Below are positions 40,524 through 52,576 of a stretch of DNA of 64,000 nucleotides, piece after piece; within the stretch, counting starts at the first letter, position 1; each line of letters opens with the position of its first letter. Source of the DNA: Oreohelix idahoensis (lineage: Eukaryota; Mollusca; Gastropoda; Stylommatophora; Oreohelicidae); assembly GCA_024509875.1 (NCBI GenBank), contig JAMPIV010010585.1, forward strand, positions 558,001 to 622,000. Reading direction: 5' to 3'. A program made the position numbers and the translations under genes. Under the pieces are notes generated by a model. The model did no database searches. It saw nothing but the letters and a program-made list of their open reading frames with translations, and had not been told where the DNA came from.

Positions 40524-43316
40524 TGTCGTGAAACATTCTAAATCCACATATATAAATTAAAAGGTAAATGTAAAGCCTAACACATAAATTCAATAAAAGG
40601 AAAGAGAAATGGTAGAAGTACAGTGCTGTTACAATGGCGTACAAAAATCCCCCTTGTTTTCTACTTCGTCTGCAAATTGTAACGTTTCACGTTGATAGTA
40701 AAGCCTACTGCATCACTACACGCTTTCTACAATAAAACGTGTACTGTATTTCTAAGAAAACCTTGAGCTAGGCACACTGCGTAATGACCTAAATTAATAC
40801 TTCCATCAGGAGCCGCGCTAGCGTAGTGGTTACAACACCGCTGTGGCGACCGGGTGATACAGGATCAAACCCGGGCGACGGCATTTGAGGATTTTTCGTT
40901 GACCGGGATTTGGACTGGATTAACTCGAGACCTGGCGAGGACATTTGAAGGAGTGTCGTCGACCAGGGACTGGCGGCTCCTGAGCCGACCCAGCTGCAAT
41001 GGGTACCTCCGAAATCGGCGAGTATTTGCCTGAATGGCGAGGGACACCTGTCTCTGTACAAGAAATAAAGGGATACTCACGTAAAATCAATGTCAGGTTA
41101 GACATAAATAATAACCCGAGATTTTGCCTCGAGTATTAGCGGGCGTACGAAAAAAAAAAATAAAAATACTTCCATTAATTTCATTTTATACACTACGTTA
41201 ACATAAACGGAAAGACAGATGAACTTAGGATAGAGAGAGGGAGGGCTGAAAGCAGGAACGCATGCAACACGAACACGCGTCTCGCGATATACAATTAATG
41301 CCACCCTCCCCGCGCGAAAGGCCAGAGGCACTAACTTTTTTTTTCAAATAGACCGTGATAAAAAAAACACTACAACTACGAGAGTTAGGTTTAAAAACCT
41401 GAAAAACGCTTATTAGGAAACATGACATTATACTGGTTTACGTTTGAAAGCCTGACAGTACAGCAGACACCCTAAAAGTTTGGAAGTGAGGAGGTGGTAA
41501 CAGCACGACTATCCTAGAAGAAAATACATATTTTGAACGCCGCCACTTAGCTCCCTTAAAACTTATATATTTGGGTTCCTTAGGACTTGCTGACAAAGAA
41601 TATATTAAGTGTTACGCAAATAGTCTAGGAATTAACAAATTATAGCCAAAAGAAAATAGTGAGGGTGTCAGACAACACACAAAAAATAATCGCACAGTGG
41701 CATATTTTGAAACCACTATTTTACGGGAATTGGGCCACCATGTAAAATCCTATTTGATTGGATAGAAGTAAATGTAAGGCTAAACACGATTAGTCGGACT
41801 TCAAATACTAATTCTTTGTTGTTAGGGGAAACGGTGGTAAGGGTACTTTTTTTGTGAAAAGCTGTGTAAACATGGCCCGATTGGTTAGACCCGCCAATAT
41901 AGTCAATTAAGAGCGTCAGTTCAGTGCCACATTTTAAAATAAACTTACTAAGAAACATTGTGTTGAGAGCCAGATCATATTTTTCTAAATAAAAGTCTGG
42001 GACAGAGGCAGATCGGAATTTGTGCCATTATTCATCGCCAGTCAACGTATCTGTGTATTATTTCCATGAATTGTGGTAAGCTTGATATATTCGATATCTT
42101 TTTAATGAAAATTGAATGTAAATTGATAATTTGTCTGTATATGTGCGTGGTTCAGTAGCAAACATGAGGCAAGGCCTAGATACTGCTCCAACCTGAACAT
42201 GACGTGTCGGAGAAAAGTAAAACTGCATGGAATTGCCAAACAGTACACTGACACCTATCTTATTGACTAGATAGAACTAATGCTGGAATTGCAGAGGCGT
42301 AGTAACCATTTAGGAAGAGAATACTGGTGTAAATTGTTCCAGATGAAGCTAGCAGTTGGCCTACCGCTCTGAACTCAGTGTTTGTTATGTATTGCGTTCA
42401 GTGTGGAAATAGATTATAAATTAGTTATGAAGTAGGAGGTACCACCTTCTTGTTTCAGGGATTGTGGTCCTAGTTATTGAAGCAGCACCTGGTCTGAGTT
42501 TTGCTGAAATCCAGAGGCTGACAGCATACTCCTTGGTCCAGATAGCGACCAGTGAGGTGTCTCCAGAACACAGGAAGCAATCGAGCAGAGGAGTCTTTTC
42601 CTGCCGCCATCACGAAAGATAAGCTTCTGTGGCCAGAGTAGCTCAACATTATGTGCCCCCTCAAAAATTGACATTTTGTTAAACACAGAGGGACAATTAA
42701 TTGGTTCAAATGACAGGAACTGTGAACTTTTCCCAATACTATTTCCCCGATAATCAAACACTTGAAGTCATGATGAAAAACAACAACCAAGCTTGAACAA
42801 AAACCAGTATTACCTCATATTACTACTGCACAAATTACACACATAGAATAATAATAATAAACTATGTCAATACAAAGTTCATATATATAAACTGTGTACA
42901 TAATACTTGTAATTACATTTGATTATGATTCCTGGTTCACTGTGTAGTTGAATCAGGATACCCATTATTGAAAGAATTAATACATATATTTTTAAACTTA
43001 ACACTTGACTCATTTAAGATAGTCTTATAGAGTGTTATATGTGTGTGAGTGTCACAGTGTTGTAAGTGTTGTGGAATAAATTAAATTGTTTATCTGTCTG
43101 TTGTTGTTGTGACTTACACTTCATCATTTTCATAACCCTAGACATTTAACGTAGTCATCACAATATTCCAGAATAATTCTGACTGAGGTATAAATGTGGT
43201 AGCAAGTAAGGTCATCTGTAATACACCACACTTATTAGATACAGATACCTTCACAGCTGATCTCAGTCAGTACACTAAGTCCCCTATAAATATTTATAAC
43301 ATCCCACTTTACCACA
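40524..43316 (+). repeat. 3' LTR of element 2
   Basis: 2793 bp including a 358-bp SINE and its 11-bp duplication, leaving 2424 bp. It is about 99% identical by eye to the 5' LTR outside the nested insertions and the 76-bp deletion. It ends in TTTACCACA followed by the CTGGC duplication. Confidence 0.93.
40807..41164 (+). mobile_element. tRNA-derived SINE
   Basis: Flanked by AATACTTCCAT (40796-40806 and 41165-41175), absent from the 5' LTR. The head has A-box-like GCGTAGTGGTTA and B-box-like GGATCAAACCC, the RNA polymerase III promoter pair. The body has GACTGGATTAACTCGAG, as in the SINE at 51576. It ends in an A-rich tail. Confidence 0.9.
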
Positions 43317-43321
43317 CTGGC

Positions 43322-43773
43322 TATACTTATTCTGTTTTTCCCTGGGTGTGTTGATGTGAATGTGCTAGTAGTGCAATGTCATCTGCATATTCCAGATCTT
43401 CCAATGTAGAAAATGTAGTCCATCTTATTCCTCTTGGACTGCCCTCTGTTGTCTGGCGCATCACCCAGTCTGTTACTGTTAAAAATAGAGTGGTTGATAA
43501 GGGGCATCCCTGTCATACTCCTGTCTTCACCTCAAAGGTTGCTCTGCCCAACGCTACATGTAAAGTTGGCATAGAGGCTATTTATGATTGACACTATGCA
43601 GCTTGAAATTCCATAAGCCCTCAGTATTTTCCATAAACTGTCCCTATGTATACTGTCAAAAGCCTTTTCAAAATCAATGAAATTAATGTACTGCTGTCTT
43701 TGCCATTCTGAGTACCGCTCTATAATGTTCCTGAGGGTAAATATATGATCTACACATCTTTTGTTCTTTCCTC
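43322..43773 (-). pseudogene. RTE-like LINE, RT palm (continuation of 30257-30989)
   Basis: Minus-strand reading shows INFIDFEKAFDSIHRDSLW (first catalytic Asp) and, nearer the gypsy junction, DLEYADDIALLAH (Asp pair), broken by frameshifts. The sequence joins 30989 when the gypsy element is removed. It is separated from its own 5' part (44968-45147) by the LINE insertion at 43787. Confidence 0.8.
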
Positions 43774-43786
43774 AGTTTGTGGTCTA

Positions 43787-44954
43787 ATAATAGCCCCTTC
43801 AGTCATAACTGACTATGGGAATGCACCCCTGAGGTGACAGCCCTCAGCTGCTTATTTTCCTGGTGCTCCTTTCGACATTTTCTTCTCACCTCTGCTTCTT
43901 GTGTGAGCCTCTCTTCGCCCAATCTGATGTGGCGCTGTAAATAGCATCGCCACTTAGTGCGATCGGCAGCTTCATCCTCCCATATTGCTGGATCCATGTC
44001 CAGTGCCCTCATATCTCTCTTGCACACATCTCTGAACCTCAGCTGTGGTCGCCCAACTGTTCTCTTGCCATCTGCTAATTGTCCGTAGAAGATATCTTTT
44101 GGGATGCGACCATCTTCCATGCGGCGAACATGGCCAAGCCAGCGAAGTCTGCGCTGTCTAAGAAGCGTATACATACTTTGAAGGCCAGCACGTGACAACA
44201 CCTCAACATTTGTCACTTTATCTTTCCACGAGATGCCGAGGATGCGGCGTAGACACCGCAAATGGAAGGTATTGAGCCTTCTTTCTTGCTTAGCATAGGT
44301 CGTCCAGGTCTCGCTGCCATATAGGAGTGTGCTGGTGACGCAGGCATTATATACCGCAGCTTTGGTCTTCATTGTGAGTTTAGAGTTTCCCCAAACACGC
44401 GATGTGAGGCGGGCAAAGGTAGCTGCAGCTTTGATACTTCCCGTGTTTTGCCGACACCTATAGGGTGAAGCTGGAGTGTCCTCTCCAGGGCGCGAGCTTG
44501 GGCACAGTTATATGGAGATCAAGCTGTTGCCCATGCAGCATGTTCCCCCTCTCCACACAGCCGGTAGATCCAAAGGAACGGCAGTAGCCGATACAGTTTG
44601 GTACCAGCCATGTCGCAGGAGTTGCCAGAATAATGTCGAATCGACATTAGACTGCCTTAGGGACTCCGACTCCGGATTTATCCTCAGGGTTTACTCCCGA
44701 AGCCAATTCCATAAATGGATATTCCCGCAAGGCAGCGGTGGTTTGAATTCAGAGTTCCTTCTCTTAGATAAGCTACCAACCAAGGATCACGAGCCCTATC
44801 TGCCCGAAGCTGCTGGTTTTAAGGCGCCAGTCGCTCGCCCCTTTGCCCCTTCTCCCGTCAGTGGAAACAGTTCCGCCGGGCTCAAATTGAGCCACACGTG
44901 AAGGCCGGGAGCTGGACTTGATTGTCAGAGGCTGTTTGAGGCGCGTGCCATAGA
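43787..44954 (-). mobile_element. truncated LINE inserted in the RTE-like LINE
   Basis: Flanked by a 13-bp duplication AGTTTGTGGTCTA (43774-43786 and 44955-44967). The left part is a minus-strand LINE 3' end with coding sequence (43803-44372). The right part (about 44440-44954) does not encode recognisable LINE protein on the minus strand, but has an open plus-strand frame (44476-44901). This could be a 5'-inverted segment produced by twin priming, or untranslated sequence. Confidence 0.75.
43803..44372 (-). pseudogene. LINE ORF C-terminal region
   Basis: 189 codons from the end of a non-LTR retrotransposon ORF: TSTLLYGSETWTTYAKQERR, CLRRILGISWKDKVTNVEVL, RLRWLGHVRRMEDGRIPKDI and TVGRPQLRFRDVCKRDM. 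These regions follow the RT thumb and probably help bind RNA or DNA. The RT catalytic core is absent because the copy is 5'-truncated. A scrap of the same family is at 12880-13085 (plus). Confidence 0.8.
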
Positions 44955-44967
44955 AGTTTGTGGTCTA

Positions 44968-45147
44968 CTGTTTTTGAAATTCTCTATAATTATCCTGCCT
45001 AGTATTTTGCTGTGAACTAAGAGTAGAGTGATTCCTCTCCAATTATTGCAGTCTTCAAGATCTCTCTTCTTGGGCGATTTGACAATTATTCCCTTGTTCC
45101 ACTCCGTTGGTGTTGTCCCTGTTTTCCAGACTTGTGCAAATAGTGGT
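44968..45147 (-). pseudogene. RTE-like LINE, RT fingers
   Basis: Minus-strand translation gives VWKTGTTPTEWNKGIIVKSP followed by RDLEDCNNWRGITLL, the RT fingers motif expected upstream of the palm at 43322-43773. The copy begins abruptly near 45147, where the older RNase-H LINE resumes, so it is 5'-truncated. TTATAT at both outer ends (about 30251 and 45150) may be its target duplication. Confidence 0.75.
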
Positions 45148-45149
45148 TC

Positions 45150-45860
45150 TTATATAACTGGCTTTAATAGATATTTAATTCATATGTATTGTAAGGACAG
45201 CATCAGACATTCACCTTCCCAATTACTATATATTAACTTTTGTTCTTGTTAAATAGCCTATTATTTGACGATATTATGCAGTTCCCTAGGTCTGTCTATT
45301 CTTAACACCTCTTCTATATTTATAGATAAATTTGATGCCTGCAAATAATCTGATATTGATATTTTCATTTGTTCATATTTCTTAGTCTTACATTTTAACA
45401 AGAAATGCTATATATTATTGTCTTGAGAACATCCTGCACAGTAAGGTTTTTCTATTCTGAAATAGCCTTCTCCCAGGTGCAGTCTGAGAAGTTTCTTATA
45501 ACTGAGAATTTTAAATTCCCGAGATACTTGACATTTTCTTGTTGGAGCCTTGAAAATCTTATATGCATGTCTTCCTTTCAGATTTTTATCCCACTCTGCT
45601 TTCTATTCATCTGTTACTAATTCTTTAATTAAGCTCTTAATCTCTGATTTACTCATCCCTTCATTTATTAGATTTTTATCAGATCTATCTTTCTTGGCTT
45701 CTTTATCTGTCTTCATTTCCCTCTATGCCAACATGTGCAGGTATCCAAGCGATTTCTATAGTATCTTTCCCCCTCCACTCAATCCAAATACAGTAAATCA
45801 AAACTGTAACCTCAAGTCAATGTATGTGTCTGTGCCCTCCCCTTTAAAAAAAAAATGAAA
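45150..45860 (-). pseudogene. RNase-H LINE: end of RNase H, linker, zinc knuckle
   Basis: The outermost element of the nest. Minus-strand translation in shifting frames shows HMLAYREMKTDKEAKK, the end of RNase H, then the WDKNLKGRHAYK linker, then a zinc-knuckle region parallel to 16074-16358 (YCAGCSQDNNI...LLKC). An internal stop replaces a residue in the knuckle. The 3' UTR continues at 30112-30250 after the inserted block. The end near 45766-45860 resembles 13230-13330. Confidence 0.7.
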
Positions 45861-46339
45861 AGAAAAAACAAAGTAATGTCTCTCATAACTGCCCTGTTGT
45901 TAACAAGGTGAAAAAGGGTGAGAAAGCCTGGGGTGTCAACACGCAATCCACCAATTATCTGCTGTCAAACGTATCGGCATCCTATCAGACTACCCCTGAT
46001 CTTCACACCATCATTGATCCTTATGTATTAATTGTAGTTCTTGTTATATACAGTTTTACTAAATTGTGCATTACTAAATTTTGTTCTGGTACTTTACTGC
46101 AATAAGCTGATTTAAAAAAAAGAGAAGTATGAAATTATCTGACAAGGTCACAATACATTGCATTACACAGTATCAAGAAAACATTGACTTTTCTCATTCT
46201 AAAAGATTTTTTTATGAAAAACTTAATGTTTTAATGAAAGTTTAATTGCAACTGGTTTGCCTGTGGAGGAAACAAATGATGATAATATGTTTGTGCACAC
46301 TTTCTCACAGTCATTGTCCTTTATTTGATGGCACAGAAT
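45861..46339. other. no gene recognised
   Basis: AT-rich DNA without long frames, terminal repeats or LINE motifs. Confidence 0.45.
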
Positions 46340-46387
46340 TTATGGCTGGAAGGGTTGAAATGAAGAATAGTGGGTCATATATTCCAT

Positions 46388-49300
46388 TGTCGTAGATTTT
46401 TGATAGGGGAATTAAAACATAGATTGGTCCCTTCTGAATAGACTAGAACATGTGGTGACTCAGTGAGAGATAAGGTAAAGAAATAGATTTTGACGTGTGA
46501 GGTGGTGGAAAATATGTAGAGTCTGTCCCTGAACTCGAGAAGCTTGTCTCATTCAGCCTATCTCTACAACAGAACTTTGTTAGTCAGACAGTCTACCAAC
46601 ATATATATTAATATCTATTCAACCACTCACATCTACACACACACAGATACGTGACGACAATTAGACGCACAGACGTGAAAACTATATCTATGGAATAGGG
46701 ATCTTTTGGGACAAGCTGACCAACACCCGTAAATAAAGTTTATGTAAATTTTATTTATCATAAAGAACTTCACAACAGCAATATTTTTGAATATCAAATC
46801 AAATACAAATAAACATAAGTTAATGAATTAATTAAAGAGTAGACTCATAGTTGTAATCCTCCCTCCCTCTGTTGAGACAAGATCCCGTTAGACGAAAGTT
46901 ATTAACCCCAAAGAGTCAAAGATTTATACGCTATGGTCTAGTATTTCCCTCTTCAGTTGTGGTAATATGAGAGGTTATTGATGTTACTACACTAAGGGTA
47001 AACAAAGTGAGGTCCAGCTGTGTAAGTTCCCTGAGTCTGATGATGATGTCAGGGTCCCTATCCGCTACCTCTCTAAGATCTCACTCTGTGTAAACTAATC
47101 TCTGTGATGTTGTGTGGCAAGTGTCTAGGGTAATGTATCTATTGTGATGTATGAACAATGTTAAACATAACTTTAACTCAATAAAAGTGAAGTAAGTAAG
47201 ACTGTTGGTAAAGTTATATTAATATATCACAATTTTTTATTTTCCTGTACCTCAATTCTTTTGGGACAGGAATGTTTTCAAATCAAAGAATTTTATTTAC
47301 AACATATAAATAAATAAAGAGGACCCTTTGTCCATAACTGGTATATGAAAGTATCACTGTATGTGTATCCCACAGTCTGATTTAATACTTTTTTTAACAA
47401 ATAGTCAATTATGTGAGGGTCTGTTGGTATCATCACGCCCACAGGAATTTATGTTCTGGTTGTGGAAATTGTTAGAATGAGATATCATATGCCCATTTAA
47501 AGGGACTTGACCTGACAGCCTGTCTGAGGTGGATGACTGTAGACTATGCAAGGTCAACACAAGAGTTGTCTTCTGACCACAGATGCAGCATGCAGCTTTA
47601 TTGAGGCTTCAATGTACACAAGGTCTGCCTGCACCAGGTTTCCTGCCACCATTAAGTAATAGGCAATATAACCCTGAAAAAGGACATTCCCTCCCTTTTA
47701 TATGCTGGCTATAACAATTCCACAACTAATCAATACTAAGATTACCTGGGGTCAGTCACGTGTGCGAACCATTTACACCAGACCCTATTTTCTTTGACTT
47801 CACTCCGTCCTGTGTTTATATTCTTCTTCCCATTTGGCTGCAATGCCCCTGTCACCTTAAGCATTGATTGTCCTCCCTAAAATCAGCTGGGGTATACAAT
47901 TTTCTTCTTGTGACCTGTTAAATCTTTTGTTCAAACATCCTAGGTATGTTTTCATGTGTCATTAGAACACTGTGGCACTGCAGAAGATTGCTAATGGCCT
48001 CTGGACTTACAGTCGTAAGATTTTATGGCAATATTCAAACACAAATTAGTTTCACTTCCAAGTCTGCTTAGGCACTTCCTACTTAAGTTGTCGTAACCTC
48101 TTCCCACTGGCAATGTCGAACAACAAAATATGGCGCACAATCTGTGGCCAGTTACATGCCAATGAAATACTAATACTTATTTATCTTACCGCAAGTAAAG
48201 AATAATCACACAATCACAGGATTGACTAGCAGTAAATGGCTCAATTCCAGACTGCTGTGTTGTCCAGACGGCAAAGGCATTTGTCACCAACGTATTGCAT
48301 CTGCTCTCAACCTTGCTGTGTTTAAGTTTTTCTCTAATTTTGGACCATAAACATTGAGCGTTGTTCAGTGTGTTCACTCGTCTGATTTTATTTATATATT
48401 ATATATCTCAGTTATTTATAGACCGATTTTTAATATCAAAATTGATTATTAAACGGCCAGCTGTCCTCTATCTACCCCTATAGGTTTCCTTTATTTATTT
48501 CTCCCCGTTTTCATCTATGTAATTTTTAAGTAATTTATTGTGCTTTTTCCCGACTGAAAATATTAATAAAATAAATGTTTCTACGTCAAGATATTTTTAT
48601 TAATGGGAAATCTTTATGGTATTATGTTAATCAATATCAGCGCTACAATTCCAGATATCTCTTTCCTTTTAATTCTCTTTAGTTTTTGATGAATAAATTA
48701 TTGAGTTTTTGTTAAAAACACATATTAGACATCTTTCTCACTCCAACCAAAATTTTTATCGTCACTATAAAATGAGGTAACAATCAAATTGGTTGTTAAT
48801 TTTTATGCCGTCGTTAATAAATATTGGGGGGGGGGGGGGGTATGTTTGGGGGTAGTAACCTTTTTAACTTGGTGTAGTAGAAAAATTCTTTAGTCAAATT
48901 GTTGGCGGTTGATTTTACAGTGGCCTTGAAACAAATTTCAAATGTGGTAGTTATTAATAGATTTTAGGAGTACGTTAGTTAATTTTCAAGCGGAGAAATT
49001 TTGAGTGGGGTGTCACACAGATTCACATCATCACATCAGTAAAGAACAGAGTTATACGTTAATCTCTTCTAAAAAAAAGGTACAGCATTAGCAAAACTTG
49101 CATAAAAAATACACAAAGTGAGTACATGGATTCTACAAGATATATGTGAGAATTATTCATTCATTCTTCCTCTCTTCTCAGATGACCGTGGCCACGAGCA
49201 TTCTTTCTTACCTTAATACTGGTGTTGTATCTTCTGGAACAATCTTTAGGACACACACACACAGCAAATCCAGTGTTATTTTTGGCAAAGAGAACCCCAG

Positions 49301-50636
49301 CTCCTCAAAAGACAGATTTAAGTCCACTTCTCCGGGGAGCGTTTCCTTTGGTATTATTATTTAGGATTACTGTTTATGTCACATTTAATTTGTCCAGGTA
49401 AGAAATTTAACAGCGCTCACAGTGTCAATAGCTTGAGATTTCCAGTACATAGAAATGACAGGTTGGTAACTTCTCTCAGTATAAAAATTCTTGGTCACAC
49501 CCCAACTGGTCAAATGTCGTGAAATGGTAATGTTAGTTAAGTCACCATAACGGGCTGACTGTAAATGAAATTTGCAAAGAAATCTGGATCTATATGCCCA
49601 GTTACAAAGTCACTTTTAATGTTCTTTGGGTTTTTGTATTCTGTCTCTTTCTGGGTGTAAACACAACCTCAGACAGTTTTACTTTGAAAATGACCCAGAT
49701 ACTAATTAAAGTGTTCTTTAGTATGGTTACTCTCAGATTGACATGGAAGCCACTGGTAAGGTTTAGGGTTTGACCCAATACTGTGTAAAGGAGAAAAAAA
49801 TACAAATACTTAACCATAATATAGTATTCACAATCCTATCCTTAACCTGCATAAAATAGAATATATTTATCCACTTCAGTTATTTAACTTAAATTGAAAC
49901 TACAAGCTTAGAGCTTGCCTCATCGTTTAAAAACTCCCGTGAAATAAATTCTAGTCATTTTTTAAAAAAATCAATCATCACGAATTAGAAATAAATACAT
50001 ATTTCGTCAGTACTCATGATGAACAGTGCATTACTAGTTGGTTAAAATATTCTCTGACTGGTTACTAGCTATTAATTAAATTTACTTTATAGCTGGAATA
50101 GTTTAGCTAGAAATTATTATTTTCTGCTAGCCAAGGTAACACAGTAAAACCTAGGGAAATATAATCGACGATTTTACCACTTAAATCACTCTAGACTACT
50201 AGTATAGTATTTACCTTCACACAGACTACTCAGACTATCTCCACTGAAAACTAAGACTCTACTTAATACAAGTGATTCTAAAATCGTAGCTAGATGTCTT
50301 CTGAAGCTGTGGCAGTACTGGATAAATTTAGTTAGACTGCTGGGGTTTATATATCTGAAATCACAGGGAATGAAACTATTCACCGAAAACCAGACTATCT
50401 GCCAGATATTAGCACCTACGGGGAAATCTCTGCTCACATTCTAGATCAAATTTACCGCTCAACGTTAAATAGTCTGCTCGAACAGCAAAGAAAAATGCGT
50501 GCTAAATTAGAAAAAGAGACAGATCTCTGAGTATAGGAGGGTTTTATGTTAACAAACAGGCGTAGATGAAAACTAGGTAAAGAAAAGTGTAGATAGAGGA
50601 ATAGATAGATGAAAGCTATTTTCATAATATGTCACA
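46388..50636 (-). repeat. solo LTR of the element-1 family, with an internal insertion
   Basis: It starts TGTCGTAGATTTTTGATAGG and shares a collinear order of blocks with the element-1 LTR (ATTAATATCTA/CACTCAC/GTGACGAC, then CATTCATTC, then TTTGTCCAGG). It ends ATATGTCACA. It is flanked by TCCAT (46383-46387 and 50637-50641). At 4249 bp it is 1.6 kb longer than the intact LTRs, because unrelated DNA of roughly 2 kb lies at about 47010-49090. It is strongly diverged from element 1, so it is an old insertion. Confidence 0.8.
47010..49090. other. unclassified insertion within the solo LTR
   Basis: No counterpart in the element-1 LTRs. No frame longer than 63 codons, no recognised domain, and no clear terminal repeats or duplication could be fixed. 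It includes a 15-G run at 48826-48840. It may be one or more non-autonomous elements. The boundaries are approximate. Confidence 0.45.
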
Positions 50637-51295
50637 TCCATGTCATCCAGATAAGTTGCTCACGCTGTTAGGTTTAGGTTTCTTAACCCTTACTAATGCG
50701 TCTGAATTCTTCTTTTAAGGCTTTATCTAATACGCATCCCACTTCTTTATTTGGAAGTCATAACAATGCCTTTGATTGTAGATCATGAATATAGAGTATC
50801 TCTATGTGAATTTACAGCCAGTGTTCGCACTGATGCAGAGAGAAAGTTATAGAACTAATGTTATAGAATGTGTTGATTTGTTTTACTTGATGAACTTGTT
50901 GCCCCCATCTGCAACACGTGCACAATTTAAATTAATGTTACCATGGATTGAAATTAAGAATAGTGGGACATATTCTTTGATGTCATCCTAATGTTGTTAG
51001 GGTTAGGTTTAGGATTCTTAAACCTGACCATAACCCTTACCCCTCATTACTGTCTCTCTGAATTCCTTTATGAGGTTGTGCTGAACACACAGCCCACTGT
51101 TCTTCATTTCAAATGTGCAGATGTTTATATTAATAGGGTATTCAAATCTGTGCAATAAAATTCTTATTTTTTTTTCTTTGTTATTGCTTTTTTTTACTGC
51201 TTTTCAGCTGTTTATGAATAATTTATTAGATGAGTTTGTTTCATGCTATAATTATTTTATTGCACCGTTGATTCACAGACTTCTTTTGATACACA

Positions 51296-51409
51296 ATGGG
51301 TAAATCTTCAAGCTCATCTAGCGGATCCTCAGATGAGGATGAGGAATTCAAGAATCTTCCCCCAGAAGAAAAAAAGAGTCGCAAAGCGTGGAAGAAACAT
51401 TCTAGACCG
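51296..51409 (+). CDS. candidate first coding exon of an unrecognised host gene
   Basis: The ATG in context ACACAATGG opens 38 codons: a Ser tract with acidic residues (MGKSSSSSSGSSDEDEEF), then a basic segment (EEKKSRKAWKKHSRP). It ends exactly at a GT (CCG/GTATTG) that could be a splice donor. A possible acceptor (TTCACAG) lies 21 bases before the ATG. The composition is unlike the surrounding transposons and resembles a disordered, charged N-terminus of an intracellular protein. The reading is in phase 0 with the micro-exon at 52577. I do not recognise the protein. The exon call is inference from codon content and splice signals. Confidence 0.45.
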
Positions 51410-51575
51410 GTATTGTACACAATTTTTACTATGAACTAAAATTACTCTTTGCTACTGCAGATTGACTGAACATGAATGTGACTATCCATACATTTATGTT
51501 GAGGAGGAAAAAATAGGACCATAGTGACTTAACAGTTGTCATTAAATGTTACTAAAGAGAGTTATCCATGGAGCT

Positions 51576-51891
51576 GGGAGCCGCGCTGGCATAATGGTTA
51601 CCACACTGTGCTGGCGGTCGGGTGATCCAGGTTCGCGCCCTGGCGAGAACATTTGAAGAAGTATCTTCGACAGGGACTTGGACTGGATTAATTCGAGTCC
51701 TGTCAAAGACATTTGAAGCAGTGCCTTCGACCAGGGGACTGGAATAACCTGAGCGGTTCCTGAGCAAAAACCCTCTGACCGGTTTGAAAGGAAAGTCCAC
51801 CGGCTCCCCAGCCTTGCAATGCCATGTAATTTGTTTCATGTTATTGGGCCGAAGGGCTGAAGCCCAAGTGCTGCTGGTTAGGAAAAAAAAA
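51576..51891 (+). mobile_element. tRNA-derived SINE
   Basis: Flanked by a perfect 12-bp duplication ATCCATGGAGCT (51564-51575 and 51892-51903). The head has A-box-like GGCATAATGGTTACCAC and B-box-like GGTTCGCGCCC. The body contains a repeated GACTTGGACTGGATTAA / AACATTTGAAG module and it ends in A10. Same family as 20327 and 40807. Confidence 0.92.
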
Positions 51892-52576
51892 ATCCATGGA
51901 GCTAGCAACCTCACCATGCCAAATAATTTGTTAATAAAACGACCACTGCTGGAGTACATGATATGTGTAGATTCAGACTTCATACTCTGGAACCAGCTGC
52001 ATGATGGTCCCATACTTCTTAGAGAAGGAGCAAAGAAGATGAATCCTTACCATTAGCAAATGACTGCTATCGTCTTTTTACTTCTGTCAGGAATCACTGT
52101 TCTGGAATATATAATGTACATGACCAGTATAGTGTCAGTTTATCTGTAGCTGCGTTGTAATTTTAGCTGTCATCAAAAGCTAGGGTAGCATTGTAAGATG
52201 AGGCTATGAGTGATATTAATTTCAATGAAATTAAAACAGGAATAAAAAAAAGTCTTTGAATTCAAGTAACATTGTATTGAATAAAACAGCAGAAGAATTA
52301 GCACATCTTGTAATTTGTTTTCTGTAGCTTTATTTGGCATCCAGTAGTTTATAAAAATGTTTTGTGTCAGTTATTTCCTGTTAATTGTGTATAAATATTT
52401 GCAGTTACTCATATCTGTCTGTTACTGTATATCACTCTCTCCTTTCTCTTTATGTCATCGTTTTTATTTGTTGACTATTTCACTGTTCTTTCTTTTTAAA
52501 ATTTTTTTTTATAATACCCTCACATACATTTGGTTCATCCTTATTCCATGCACTCATCATTAATTTCCTTCCCCAG

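Larger units (their letters stand above)
30990..43316 (+). mobile_element. Ty3/gypsy LTR retrotransposon, element 2 (IN before RT, internally deleted)
   Basis: A plus-strand insertion with LTRs 30990-34248 and 40524-43316 and a perfect target duplication CTGGC (30985-30989 and 43317-43321). Internal order: primer-binding site, gag with CCHC knuckle, remnant integrase zinc domain, integrase C-terminus, RT, RNase H, polypurine tract. Integrase before RT is the Gmr1-type pol order, unlike ordinary gypsy elements. Protease and the DDE core are missing, and RT is frameshifted. It hosts three later insertions: a TTAA transposon in the 5' LTR, a LINE in RNase H and a SINE in the 3' LTR. Without them the element is about 9.0 kb. 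Confidence 0.93.
46340..51115. repeat. local tandem duplication split by a solo LTR
   Basis: Unit A (46340-46387, continuing at 50642) and unit B (about 50941-51115) share GAATAGTGGG(T/A)CATAT, GATGTCATCC/ATGTCATCC, a GTTAGG-rich stretch and TCTGAATTC. Unit B has no LTR, so it serves as an internal empty-site reference for the insertion in unit A. Confidence 0.7.
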
